Shown piece after piece: positions 1-7,636 of a stretch of 64,000 nt of DNA. The first letter of the stretch is position 1, and each line of letters starts with the position of its first letter. Made by a program: the position numbers and the translations under genes. This stretch comes from Streptomyces caatingaensis (lineage in GTDB: Bacteria > Actinomycetota > Actinomycetes > Streptomycetales > Streptomycetaceae): contig NZ_LFXA01000004.1 of assembly GCF_001187435.1 (NCBI RefSeq), forward strand, positions 377,001 through 441,000, written 5' to 3'. Under the pieces are notes generated by a model. It saw only the letters and a list, made by a program, of their open reading frames with translations, did not search any database and was not told where the DNA came from.

Positions 1-603
1 GGCGGTGGCGTCGGGGAGGACGAAGTCCTCGTCGCGCAGTTCGGCGAGGCCGACGGGGCCCCCGCCGGCCAGGCGGTGGCCGGCCGGCAGGGCGGCGGCG
101 AGGCGTTCGACGGCGACGTCACGGGTGACCAGCCCGGCCGGGACGGGCGAGGGGTCGCGCAGGAAGCCGAGGTCGAGGGCGCCCGTCTGGACGAGCTCGG
201 CGACGGACGCCGAGGAGTCCTGGCGGAGTTTGATCCGCAGGCCGGGCATCGCCTCGGCCGCCTCCCGCAGCAGCCCGGGCAGGTGCCGGTGGCTGAGGAT
301 GCTGACGTAGCCGACGCGTACGTCGCCCTCCAGCCCGTGCGCCACGCGCCGCGCCCGGTCGAGGGCGGCGTCCTGGAGATTGAGCAGGCGCCGGGCGTCG
401 GTGGCGAAGACCGTGCCGGCGGGGGTGGGGCGCACCCCTCGCGGGCCGCGTTCGAGGAGGGTCGCACCGACGCCCTTCTCCAGGCGCTGGATGGCCTGGC
501 TGAGGGGCGGCTGGCTCATGGAGAGGCGCTCGGCGGCCCGGCCGAAGTGCTGCTCGTCCACCACGGCCAGGAATTGTTCCAGGAGGCGTCGGGTCAGTTC
601 CAT
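1..603 (-). CDS. LysR-family transcriptional regulator, partial (C-terminus beyond window)
   Basis: The visible 201 residues contain a typical LysR N-terminal winged helix (LEQFLAVVDEQHFGRAAERL then SMSQPPLSQAIQRLE) followed by the beginning of the periplasmic-binding-like effector domain (VRVGYVSILSHRHLPGLL). The start is the ATG at 603, just inside a short AT-rich divergent region. The stop is outside the window. It is divergent from the acetoacetate decarboxylase operon, the usual arrangement for a LysR regulator and its target, so I infer that it controls that operon. The effector is unknown. Confidence 0.9.
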   Translation of the reverse strand, partial: MELTRRLLEQFLAVVDEQHFGRAAERLSMSQPPLSQAIQRLEKGVGATLLERGPRGVRPTPAGTVFATDARRLLNLQDAALDRARRVAHGLEGDVRVGYVSILSHRHLPGLLREAAEAMPGLRIKLRQDSSASVAELVQTGALDLGFLRDPSPVPAGLVTRDVAVERLAAALPAGHRLAGGGPVGLAELRDEDFVLPDATA

Positions 604-613
604 ATGGAAAAGG

Positions 614-639
614 ATATATGGATCTACGGAAACATATAT
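614..639. promoter_or_regulatory. LysR-type operator in divergent promoter
   Basis: A perfect inverted repeat, ATATATG (614-620), 12 bp, CATATAT (633-639), lies between the divergent lysR and acetoacetate decarboxylase starts. It has the spaced dyad with T/A ends expected of a LysR binding box and is strikingly AT-rich against its surroundings. A further CATATG overlaps the lysR start at 601-606. The dyad is visible; the function is inferred from position. Confidence 0.55.
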
Positions 640-709
640 TGGACAGACATCCGGCCCGGGGCGTTCACTCGGAGGTGACTTCCCCTCCCGAGAAGATCCT
701 GGAGGCCCC

Positions 710-1459
710 ATGCGCGCGCACGACGTCGCGCGGCTGTTCACCACCCCCGTGGACTCCCCCGCCTACGCCCCCACCCGGTACCGCTTCACCGACCGCGAGT
801 ACCTCACCCTCACCTACCGCACCGACCCCGGCGCCCTGCGCCGGATCGTGCCCGAACCGCTCGCCGTCGCCGACCCGCTGGTCCGCTTCGAGGTCATCCG
901 GATGCCCGATGTGACCGGCCTGGGCGACTACACGGAGGCCGGCCAGCTGATCACCGTCGAACACGGCGGTAAACGCGGGGAGTTCAACCTGGCGATGTAC
1001 GTCGACAGCGTCCCCGCGATCTCCAGCGGGCGCGAACTGAGCGCGTACCCGAAGAAGTTCGGCTCGCCCTCGCTGTACGTCGACTCCGACACCCTCGTGG
1101 GCACCCTCGACTACGGGTCGCTGCGCGTGGCCACCGCCACCATGGGGTACAAGCACCACCCGATGGACCCGGACGAGGCCCGCGCGGAGCTGTGCACGCC
1201 GATGTTCATGGTCAAGACCGCGCTCCACTACGACGGCACGCCGCGCGTCTGCGAACTGGTCCGCACCCGGATCGAGGACGTCACCGTGAAGAGCGCGTTC
1301 CACGGCCCGGCGGCCCTCCAGCTCTTCGCCCACGCGCTGGCGCCGATGGCCGACCTCCCGGTCCTGGAGGTCGTCGGGGCGAGCCACATCGTCGCGGACC
1401 TCACGCTGAGCCCGGCCGAGCCGGTTCACGACTACCTCGCGAAAGCGGAAAGGGCGTGA
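710..1459 (+). CDS. Acetoacetate decarboxylase family protein (249 aa)
   Basis: Acetoacetate decarboxylases remove CO2 from beta-keto acids through a Schiff base on lysine. The segment ELSAYPKKFGSP places K115-K116 exactly where the clostridial enzyme has its catalytic Lys115 and neighbouring Lys116. The length of about 249 residues also matches the family. GGAGG at 701-705 sits 4 bp before the ATG. Its stop overlaps the GTG of the next gene (GTGA), so it is the first gene of a tightly coupled operon with a hydroxyacyl-CoA dehydrogenase and a CoA-transferase, suggesting catabolism of a short beta-keto or beta-hydroxy acid. The true substrate cannot be told, and family members also act on other keto acids. 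Confidence 0.9.
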   Translation: MRAHDVARLFTTPVDSPAYAPTRYRFTDREYLTLTYRTDPGALRRIVPEPLAVADPLVRFEVIRMPDVTGLGDYTEAGQLITVEHGGKRGEFNLAMYVDSVPAISSGRELSAYPKKFGSPSLYVDSDTLVGTLDYGSLRVATATMGYKHHPMDPDEARAELCTPMFMVKTALHYDGTPRVCELVRTRIEDVTVKSAFHGPAALQLFAHALAPMADLPVLEVVGASHIVADLTLSPAEPVHDYLAKAERA

Positions 1460-2394
1460 GGGCCGTGGAGTACGGAAAGGCGACCGTCGTCGGCGCCGGA
1501 GTCATCGGGATCTCGTGGGCCGGGCTCTTCCTCGCCCACGGCATGGACGTCGTCGTCTGCGACCCGCGCCCCGACACGGAACGGCTGGTGCGCGACGGCC
1601 TCGACGGGATCACCCCCGGCCTGGCGGCCCTCGGCCTGCCCACGGAGGGCCTGACCGACCGGCTCCGCTTCGAGCCGGACCTGGCGGCAGCCGTCGCCGG
1701 CACCGACGTCGTCCAGGAGAACGGCCCCGAGCGGCTGGAGGTCAAGCAGGAGATCTGGCGGACGGTCGAGGAGGCCGCCCCGGCGCACGCCCTCCTGGCC
1801 ACCTCCACGTCCGGCATCCCGGCCACCGCGATCGCCCGCGCGCTGCGCCGGCCCGAACGGCTGGTCGTGGGCCACCCCTTCAACCCGCCGCACCTGGTGC
1901 CCCTGGTGGAGATCGTGCCGGGCGAGCGCACCTCCCCGGAGACCGTGGAGCGGGCCCGCGCCTTCTACGCGTCGCTGGGCAAGAAGCCGCAGGTGCTGCG
2001 CAAGGAGATCCCCGGGTTCGTCGCCAACCGGCTGCAGTCCGCGCTGTTCCGCGAGGCCGTGCACCTGGTGGCGGAGGGCGTCGTGACCGAGGAGGAGCTG
2101 GACGAGGTCGTCACCGCCTCGATCGGGCTGCGCTGGGCCGTGGCCGGTCCGTTCCGCACCTTCCACCTCGGCGGCGGCCCCGGCGGCCTGCCGCACTTCC
2201 TGGAGCACCTCGGCCGCGCCATGGAGGCCGCCTGGCCCGGCCTGGGCAGCCCGTCCTTCGACGCACCGACCGTGGCCCGGCTCACCGAACAGGCCCGCGC
2301 GGCCTTCGGCGACGCCCCCGTGGCCGAGCTCGCCGCCCGCCGCGACCGCGCCCAGATCGCCCTGATGCAAGCCCTCGGAGACACCACACCATGA
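1456..2394 (+). CDS. 3-hydroxyacyl-CoA dehydrogenase family NAD-dependent dehydrogenase (312 aa)
   Basis: An N-terminal Rossmann motif (VVGAGVIGISWAGLFLAHG) binds NAD. It is followed by the family signature around GHPFNPPHLVPLVEIVPG and a C-terminal helical domain (KEIPGFVANRLQSALFREAVHLV). Single-domain members of about 310 residues include 3-hydroxybutyryl-CoA, L-carnitine and L-gulonate dehydrogenases. The GTG at 1456 overlaps the preceding TGA, favouring it over the GTG at 1465. The 3' end overlaps the next ATG by 4 bp. Oxidation of a 3-hydroxy acid to a 3-keto acid, which the upstream decarboxylase could then use, is my inference from operon order. Confidence 0.88.
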   Translation: MRAVEYGKATVVGAGVIGISWAGLFLAHGMDVVVCDPRPDTERLVRDGLDGITPGLAALGLPTEGLTDRLRFEPDLAAAVAGTDVVQENGPERLEVKQEIWRTVEEAAPAHALLATSTSGIPATAIARALRRPERLVVGHPFNPPHLVPLVEIVPGERTSPETVERARAFYASLGKKPQVLRKEIPGFVANRLQSALFREAVHLVAEGVVTEEELDEVVTASIGLRWAVAGPFRTFHLGGGPGGLPHFLEHLGRAMEAAWPGLGSPSFDAPTVARLTEQARAAFGDAPVAELAARRDRAQIALMQALGDTTP

Positions 2395-3881
2395 GCACCC
2401 CCCTCACCGAGAAGATCGAACGGGCCATAGCCCGCCCCGCGACCGACGACGCCTTCGACGTCCACGCCGAGACCGCCGACGTCCTGGCCGGCATCGGGCT
2501 GCGGCCCGAGGACACCGGCGGCACGATCACCTACCATGGCGCCGATCCCGTCGTCCCCAGCACCCTGCGGCTCGGCGCCGCCTCCGGCATCGCCCTCGTC
2601 GCCAAGTCGGCCGCCGTCGCGGCCCTCTGGCGGCAGCGCGGCGGCGCCGGCCAGGACATCACCATGGACCTGCGGACGGGCCCGCACCGCCTCTGTCCGT
2701 TCTACGACGGGAAGTGGGAGCTGCTCAACGGCCACCCCGGCGGCACCCCGTCGATCCCGAACATGGCCTACGCCAACGCGTTCTACCGGACGGCCGACGA
2801 CCGCTGGATGATGCCGTTCAACATCTACCCCAACATCAAACTGGCCGCCCAGAAGCTGCTGGGCGCGCCCGAGGTGCCCGAGGCGGTCGCCGCCGCGGTC
2901 GCCCGCTGGAACGCGCGGGACCTGGAGCGGGCCGGGGCCGAGGCGGGCGCCGTGATGCCGATGGTCCGCACGCCCGCCGAGATCCTGACGGAGCGTCAGT
3001 ACACCGACCACCTGGCGCACATGCCCCTCGTGGAGATCACCCGCGTCGGGGACAGCGCCCCCGAGCCGCTGCCGGAGGGCGCCCCGGCACCGCTGGACGG
3101 CGTGCGGGCCCTCGGCATGGGCCACATCATCGCCGGCGCCGGCGCCGGCCGGGCGCTGGCCCTGCACGGGGCCGACGTGCTCAACCTGTGGCGGCCGAAC
3201 GAGCTGGAGCACGACGTCACGTACCGGACGGCCAACGTCGGCGTGCGCTCGGCGACGGTGAGCCCCTACACCCCCGAGGGCCGGGCCCGCATCCACGAAC
3301 TCCAGGCGGGCGCCGACGTGTTCTTCGCCAACCGCCGCCCCGGCTACCTGGAGTCCATCGGCCTCTCCGAGGAGGAGGCCGTCGCCCGGCGGCCGGGCCT
3401 GGTGTACGCGACCGTCTCGCTCAACGGCCGCTCCGGCCCCTGGGCCGGCTACCTCGGCTTCGACCAGACCGCGGGCGCCCTGACCGGCCTGCTGCACCTG
3501 GAGGGCGACGGCGACGAACCCGCCCTGCCGCCGATCACGGTCGTCAACGACTACCTGGTGTCGTGGTTCCTCACCGCCGGCATCGTGGAGGCGCTGCGCC
3601 GCCGCGCCGTGGACGGCGGGAGCCACCGCGTCCACGTCTCCCTCTCCCGCGTCGCCCTGTGGATCCTGGGCATGGGCGTCTTCGACAAGGCCTACGCCCT
3701 CGACACCGCCGGCTCCGGCGGCGAGCACGCCTACCTCGACCCGGAGACCTTCACCGCGGACACCCCCCTGGGCCACTACCAGGGCGTCACCGACCAGGTC
3801 CGCATGTCCGCCACCCCCGGCGCCTACCGGCACGTCCTGCTGCCGCGCGGCGCCTGCCGCCCGGAGTGGCTGCCGCGCTGA
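2391..3881 (+). CDS. CaiB/BaiF-type class III CoA-transferase with swapped half-domains (496 aa)
   Basis: Class III CoA-transferases move CoA between carboxylates through an aspartyl intermediate. The canonical N-terminal block (PLDGVRALGMGHIIAGAG) starts only near residue 240, and the candidate catalytic Asp (GFDQTAGALTG) is D358. The block that normally follows the catalytic half (ALWRQRGGAGQDITMDL, then YRTADDRWMMPFNIYP) lies instead at about residues 75-150. The protein therefore looks like the C-terminal half of one copy fused to the N-terminal half of another. The segment resembling ALxxRxxxGxGQxVxVSL occurs twice (near residues 75 and 405). It is last in the operon and overlaps its neighbour by ATGA. 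Confidence 0.85.
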   Translation: MSTPLTEKIERAIARPATDDAFDVHAETADVLAGIGLRPEDTGGTITYHGADPVVPSTLRLGAASGIALVAKSAAVAALWRQRGGAGQDITMDLRTGPHRLCPFYDGKWELLNGHPGGTPSIPNMAYANAFYRTADDRWMMPFNIYPNIKLAAQKLLGAPEVPEAVAAAVARWNARDLERAGAEAGAVMPMVRTPAEILTERQYTDHLAHMPLVEITRVGDSAPEPLPEGAPAPLDGVRALGMGHIIAGAGAGRALALHGADVLNLWRPNELEHDVTYRTANVGVRSATVSPYTPEGRARIHELQAGADVFFANRRPGYLESIGLSEEEAVARRPGLVYATVSLNGRSGPWAGYLGFDQTAGALTGLLHLEGDGDEPALPPITVVNDYLVSWFLTAGIVEALRRRAVDGGSHRVHVSLSRVALWILGMGVFDKAYALDTAGSGGEHAYLDPETFTADTPLGHYQGVTDQVRMSATPGAYRHVLLPRGACRPEWLPR

Positions 3882-3924
3882 CGCCCGGCGCGGCGGCGGT
3901 GCGCCTCACCGCGGTCCCGGTGTT

Positions 3925-3943
3925 CCAGCCGGGCACCGGCTGG
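3925..3943. terminator. Short hairpin between convergent genes
   Basis: CCAGCCG and CGGCTGG form a 7-bp stem with a 5-base loop in the 80-bp gap between the CoA-transferase (+) and the XRE-cupin regulator (-). No T-tract follows, which is usual for Streptomyces terminators. The function is inferred from position only. Confidence 0.4.
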
Positions 3944-3962
3944 TGCCGCTGCCCGCGGGCGG

Positions 3963-4574
3963 TCACCCCCCGTCCTCCCTCCCCGGCGCGCCCGCCGTCG
4001 CCGGCTTCGCCCGTACGTGCATCCGCTCGCCCTGCCGGCCGAAGAGGCTGAGGAGTTCGACCGGGCCCTCCCCCGTGCTGCCGAACCAGTGCGGGAGGCG
4101 GGTGTCGAACTCGGCGGCCTCGCCGGGGCCGAGGACGATGTCGTGGTCGGCGAGGATGAGGCGGGCCTTGCCGGCGAGGACGAAGAACCACTCGTAGCCC
4201 TCGTGGGTGCACAGCTCGGGGGTGCTCAGGGCGGGCGGGATGATCACCTTGAAGGTCTGGAGGGGGCCGGGCTGGCGGGTGAGCGGGATGACGGTCTTGC
4301 CCGCGACGTGGCGGGAGGTCAGGCGGATGCGGGGGTCGCCGACCTCGGGGGCGCCGACCAGCTCGTCCAGGGGCACCTGGTGCGCCTGGGAGATCGGGAG
4401 CAGGAGCTCCAGGCTGGGGCGGCGCTGGCCGGACTCCAGGCGGGAGAGGGTGCTCTTGGAGATGCCCGTGGCCTCGGAGAGCGTCGAGAGCGTCACGCCG
4501 CGCTGGGTGCGCAGCCGCTTGAGGCGGGGGCCGACCTCGGTCAGGGCCCGGCTGATGGCGTCGGAGGTCTCCAT
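3963..4574 (-). CDS. XRE-family regulator with C-terminal cupin domain (203 aa)
   Basis: Residues about 15-65 form an XRE helix-turn-helix (RLKRLRTQRGVTLSTLSEATGISKSTLSRLESG). Residues about 115-190 form a cupin barrel (THEGYEWFFVLAGKARLILADHDIVLGPGEAAEFDTRLPHWF), the usual small-ligand or metal sensor of this regulator class. The start at 4574 lies next to a perfect GGCAA/TTGCC operator in the promoter of the divergent flavoprotein gene. I infer that it represses that gene and perhaps thioredoxin and the methyltransferase downstream. Pairs of XRE-cupin regulator and NAD(P)/FAD oxidoreductase are common in Streptomyces, so the link to the antibiotic cluster is not certain. Confidence 0.9.
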   Translation of the reverse strand: METSDAISRALTEVGPRLKRLRTQRGVTLSTLSEATGISKSTLSRLESGQRRPSLELLLPISQAHQVPLDELVGAPEVGDPRIRLTSRHVAGKTVIPLTRQPGPLQTFKVIIPPALSTPELCTHEGYEWFFVLAGKARLILADHDIVLGPGEAAEFDTRLPHWFGSTGEGPVELLSLFGRQGERMHVRAKPATAGAPGREDGG

Positions 4575-4606
4575 GCCGCCATCCCTACACCCCGCGTTCC
4601 CAAAAC

Positions 4607-4646
4607 GGCAACAAAAATTGCCACTGCCGGGTGACGGTCGCAGTCT
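4607..4646 (+). promoter_or_regulatory. Promoter and XRE-cupin operator of the flavoprotein-thioredoxin genes
   Basis: GGCAA (4607-4611), 6 bp, TTGCC (4618-4622) is a perfect dyad. Its right arm overlaps a plausible -35 box TTGCCA (4618-4623), followed after 17 bp by CAGTCT (4641-4646) as -10. A repressor bound to the dyad would block the -35. The sequence elements are visible; the regulator assignment is inferred from adjacency. Confidence 0.6.
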
Positions 4647-4665
4647 GACGGCGGAGGTGATCGCA

Positions 4666-5622
4666 GTGAGCGACATGAGCAAGGACATCTACGACGCCGT
4701 CGTGGTCGGCGGCGGTGCCGCGGGGCTGAACACCGCGCTGCTGCTGGGCCGTTCCCGCCGCAGGGTGGCGGTGATCGACGGCGGGAAGCCGCGCAACGCC
4801 CCGGCCGCGCAGATGATGGGCTACCTCTCGCGGGACGGGATGTCCCCCGCGGCCCTGCTGGAGGTGGGCCGCAAGGAGGTCGCCGGGTACGGCGTCGATC
4901 TGCTCGACGCCCAGGCGGAGAACGTCGAGAAGGACGGGGAGGAGTTCACCGTCCAGCTGGCCGGCGGGGTCGCGCTCAGGGCGCGGCACGTCGTGGTGGC
5001 CACCGGGCTGCGCGACGAACTGCCCGAGATCCCGGGCGTGCGCGAGCGCTGGGGCCGGGACCTGCTGCACTGCCCGTACTGCCACGGCTACGAGGTGCGC
5101 GACCGGTCCTTCGGCGTGCTCGGCACCCACCCCAACGCGGTCAACCACGCGCTGCTGCTGCGCCAGTGGTCGGACGACGTCGTCTTCTTCCCGCACACGA
5201 TGGAGATCACCGACGAGGACCGCGAGAAGCTGGCCGCCCGCAGGATCCGCATAGCCGACGGCGAGATCAAGTGGCTCGTGGTGGAGGACGACACGCTGCG
5301 CGGCGTCGAGCTGTCCGAGGGCCGCGTGGTGCCGCGCGAGGCGGTGTTCGTCTTCCCGCGCATGGTGCCCAACGACGCCCTGCTGACCGGACTCGGCTGC
5401 GCCAAGGACGACATGGGCTGGGTCGTCACCGACGGCGTCGGCCGCACCAGCGTGCCCGGCGTGTGGGCCGTCGGCAACGTCGCGGACCCGCGCGCCCAGG
5501 TCATCACCGCCGCGGGCCAGGGCTCCGCCGCGGGTTTCGCGCTCAACCACGACCTGCTCGCCGGCGACGTCGCCCGCGACGTGGCGGCGTACCGCGAGCC
5601 CGCCGAGCCGATCGTGCGCTAG
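4666..5622 (+). CDS. Thioredoxin-reductase-like flavoprotein, candidate dithiol oxidase (HlmI/GliT type, 318 aa)
   Basis: There is an N-terminal FAD-binding dinucleotide fold (DAVVVGGGAAGLNTALLLGRS), a redox pair C136-P-Y-C139 in HCPYCHGYE, and a C-terminal GVWAVGNVADPRAQVITAAGQG FAD motif. In dithiol-natural-product pathways (HlmI for holomycin, GliT for gliotoxin), enzymes of this class oxidise the reduced dithiol to the disulfide with FAD and oxygen, making the drug and protecting the host. The Cxx-C-H/D-G-Y/F-E form fits that subgroup, but generic members exist. The GTG at 4666 has GGAGGTGA 5 bp upstream, better placed than the ATG at 4675. Thioredoxin follows 83 bp downstream. Confidence 0.8.
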   Translation: MSDMSKDIYDAVVVGGGAAGLNTALLLGRSRRRVAVIDGGKPRNAPAAQMMGYLSRDGMSPAALLEVGRKEVAGYGVDLLDAQAENVEKDGEEFTVQLAGGVALRARHVVVATGLRDELPEIPGVRERWGRDLLHCPYCHGYEVRDRSFGVLGTHPNAVNHALLLRQWSDDVVFFPHTMEITDEDREKLAARRIRIADGEIKWLVVEDDTLRGVELSEGRVVPREAVFVFPRMVPNDALLTGLGCAKDDMGWVVTDGVGRTSVPGVWAVGNVADPRAQVITAAGQGSAAGFALNHDLLAGDVARDVAAYREPAEPIVR

Positions 5623-5705
5623 GCGCCGGTCACCGCGTCACCTCCCGCCCGTCCCCCGCACATCCCCGCAGATCCCCGTACGACCCGTACAAGGAGAAAC
5701 CCGCC

Positions 5706-6038
5706 ATGGCCCCGAAGCCCGTGGACGCGCTCACCGAAACCGCCTTCCCGGACCGCGTCCTTGCGGCCGAGACGCCCGTGCTCATCCAGTTCTGGGCCCC
5801 CTGGTGCGCACCGTGCCGGATGATGACCCCGATCGTCGAGCAGATCGCCGAGGAGCAGAAGGGGCACCTGGACGTCGTCAAGGTCAACGTGGACGACGAG
5901 CCGGCGCTCGCGATCCAGCACGGCGTCTCCTCGATCCCCGCGTTCATTGTCTACGCGGACGGCGAGCGCAAGGAGCAGTGGGTCGGCGCCTCCCCCAAGC
6001 CCGTCCTGGAACGTACTCTCGCCGCGTACCTCCGCTGA
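5706..6038 (+). CDS. Thioredoxin (110 aa)
   Basis: This is a cytosolic thiol-disulfide carrier. The active site is FWAPWCAPCRMM with C34 and C37, the cis-proline loop is SSIPAFIVYADG, and the length is standard. It lies directly after the CxxC flavoprotein on the same strand, so the two may act together or share a transcript from the XRE-cupin-controlled promoter. In a dithiolopyrrolone producer it could reduce or buffer the disulfide drug; that role is inference. The WCAPC centre differs from the classical WCGPC. Confidence 0.93.
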   Translation: MAPKPVDALTETAFPDRVLAAETPVLIQFWAPWCAPCRMMTPIVEQIAEEQKGHLDVVKVNVDDEPALAIQHGVSSIPAFIVYADGERKEQWVGASPKPVLERTLAAYLR

Positions 6039-6130
6039 GTCCGCCCGACCGCCCGACCCGTCCGCCCCCTCCGACCCGCCCCCTCCGACCCGCCAGTCCC
6101 GCCCGCCCCGCCCGGAACAGGAACGGCCCC

Positions 6131-7015
6131 ATGAACCCACACCACTGCGAGGACGTCGACCACGACGCCCCGGCCGCCCAGCTGGAGCGTGAGGCGGAGC
6201 TGCGCGCCCCCACCCTGGAGGAGGCGGTGGAGTGGCTCAAGGGCCTGGTCTGCGCCGGGGACGGGGTGGAGGAGGCGGTCTGCCGCGTGCTCGACGTGGG
6301 CAGCGGGCCCGGGGTGTGCACGTGTCTGCTGGCCCGGGCCTTCCCCCGGGCCGAGGTGGTGGCCGTGGACCGGGACCCGGCGGTGCTGGAGCGGGTGCGG
6401 GCGCGCGCCGCCCGGCGGCACCTGGGGCACCGGGTGTGCGTGCGGCAGGCGGAACTGCCGGGCGACTGCGAGGGGCTCGGCACGGCGGACGTGATCTGGG
6501 CGGGCCACGTCGTCCACCACGTCGGCGACCAGCAGGCCGCGCTGGACGCCCTGGCCGCCCGGCTGCGGCGCGGCGGGGTGCTGGCCGTCGCCGAGCGCGG
6601 GCTGCCGCCGCGCTTCCTGCCGCGGGACATCGGCATGGGCCGTCCGGGCCTCCAGGCCCGGCTGGACGCCGCCTACGAGGAGTGGTTCACCGCCATGCGC
6701 GCCGCGCTGCCGGGCGCCCGGGCCACCGTCGAGGACTGGCCCGCGATGCTCGCGCGGGCCGGGCTGATCCCCACGGGCACGCGGACGTTCCTCACCGACC
6801 TGCCCACCCCGCTGGGCCTGCCGGCCCGCGAACACCTCCACGGGCATCTGATACGGCTGCGCGAGTGGGCCGGCGACCTGCTGGACGCCGAGGACCGCGC
6901 GACGCTGGAGCGGCTGGTGGACGGCGACGCCTGCACCGGCATCCTGTGGCGCCCGGACGCCTTCTATCTGAGCGCCACCACCGTCCACACCGCGAGGGCC
7001 TGTTCCCGGGACTGA
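6131..7015 (+). CDS. Class I SAM-dependent methyltransferase (294 aa)
   Basis: Motif I is VLDVGSGPGVCTCLLARAFP (about residues 57-76). The acidic ribose-binding end of beta-2 is VVAVDRDP, and motif IV is ADVIWAGHVVHHVGD. The C-terminal third has no recognised acceptor domain. The position after the flavoprotein and thioredoxin, next to a probable dithiolopyrrolone operon, suggests an S-methyltransferase capping the reduced dithiol; S-methylation of holomycin thiols is a known back-up protection in S. clavuligerus. That substrate is inference; the fold is clear. About 90 bp of C-rich sequence with two copies of a 14-15-bp CCCTCCGACCCGCC repeat separates it from thioredoxin. Confidence 0.85.
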   Translation: MNPHHCEDVDHDAPAAQLEREAELRAPTLEEAVEWLKGLVCAGDGVEEAVCRVLDVGSGPGVCTCLLARAFPRAEVVAVDRDPAVLERVRARAARRHLGHRVCVRQAELPGDCEGLGTADVIWAGHVVHHVGDQQAALDALAARLRRGGVLAVAERGLPPRFLPRDIGMGRPGLQARLDAAYEEWFTAMRAALPGARATVEDWPAMLARAGLIPTGTRTFLTDLPTPLGLPAREHLHGHLIRLREWAGDLLDAEDRATLERLVDGDACTGILWRPDAFYLSATTVHTARACSRD

Positions 7016-7050
7016 CCGTCCCCCCGTCCGGTCCGCCCCGGGAACACCGC

Positions 7051-7083
7051 GGGGCCCGGCACGCGCTGCGCGTGCCGGGCCCC
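7051..7083. terminator. Strong bidirectional terminator
   Basis: A perfect 15-bp stem (7051-7065 with 7069-7083) encloses a CTG loop, between the methyltransferase (+) and the globin (-), which converge here. It marks the shared 3' end of the redox module and of the biosynthetic operon. Confidence 0.8.
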
Positions 7084-7124
7084 TGTTCGTTTCCCGTCCG
7101 CGTCCCGGTCCTGCCGCGGCGGGG

Positions 7125-7589
7125 TCAGTCCGAGCCGGGGGGCGCCTCGCCCCAGCCCCAGATCTTGATGGTGGTACGGCTGCCGAGCTCGGCGTCCTTC
7201 TGGGAGTTGGCCATCGCGCGCCGCGAGCCGAACTCGATGTAGGACGTGAACGCGGAGCGGAACTCCGCGTCCTGGGGCAGCCCGACCGTGTCCGCGGCCT
7301 CCAGCATCAGCTCGACCCAGCGGGCGCGCTGCTCGGGCTTGATCTGCCGGCCGAGGTGGCGGGAGAGCATGTGCGGGTAACCGCCGTGCTCCTCGGTGTA
7401 CTTGGCGGGGCCGCCGAAGACCTCGCCGAGGAACGTGGCGACGTGCTGCGGGTGGTCGTCGGCCATCCGCGCGAAGAGCGGGGCGAGGAGGTCGTCCTTG
7501 CGCACCTTCGAGTAGAACTCCTCGGTGAGCTTCTCCAGGACCTCGGCACCCCCCATCCACTCGTACATGGTCGGAACGGAGTCCGCCAT
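7125..7589 (-). CDS. Group II-type truncated globin (154 aa), HlmG-like by position
   Basis: This is a heme protein of the 2/2 globin fold. An N-terminal YEWMGG, a Gly-Gly loop, H78 in HMLSRHLGRQI as likely proximal histidine, and Trp91 (RARWVELM) at the G8 position characteristic of groups II/III all fit. The GGAGGTG Shine-Dalgarno sits just ahead of the ATG at 7589. It is the last gene of the six-gene minus-strand operon headed by the NRPS. A globin is also part of the holomycin cluster as I recall it (hlmG), where its exact role is unsettled; oxygen or NO handling near oxidative enzymes is plausible. Confidence 0.85.
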   Translation of the reverse strand: MADSVPTMYEWMGGAEVLEKLTEEFYSKVRKDDLLAPLFARMADDHPQHVATFLGEVFGGPAKYTEEHGGYPHMLSRHLGRQIKPEQRARWVELMLEAADTVGLPQDAEFRSAFTSYIEFGSRRAMANSQKDAELGSRTTIKIWGWGEAPPGSD

Positions 7590-7636
7590 CGTGCACCTCC
7601 AGGTAGTGACGTCTGAGCAGGGAACTCCCGGCCGGT

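Noticed and set aside
6050..6100. Functional repeat in the thioredoxin-methyltransferase gap
   Set aside because: The CCCTCCGACCCGCC tandem pair is C-rich intergenic sequence with no dyad and no neighbours of the same kind.
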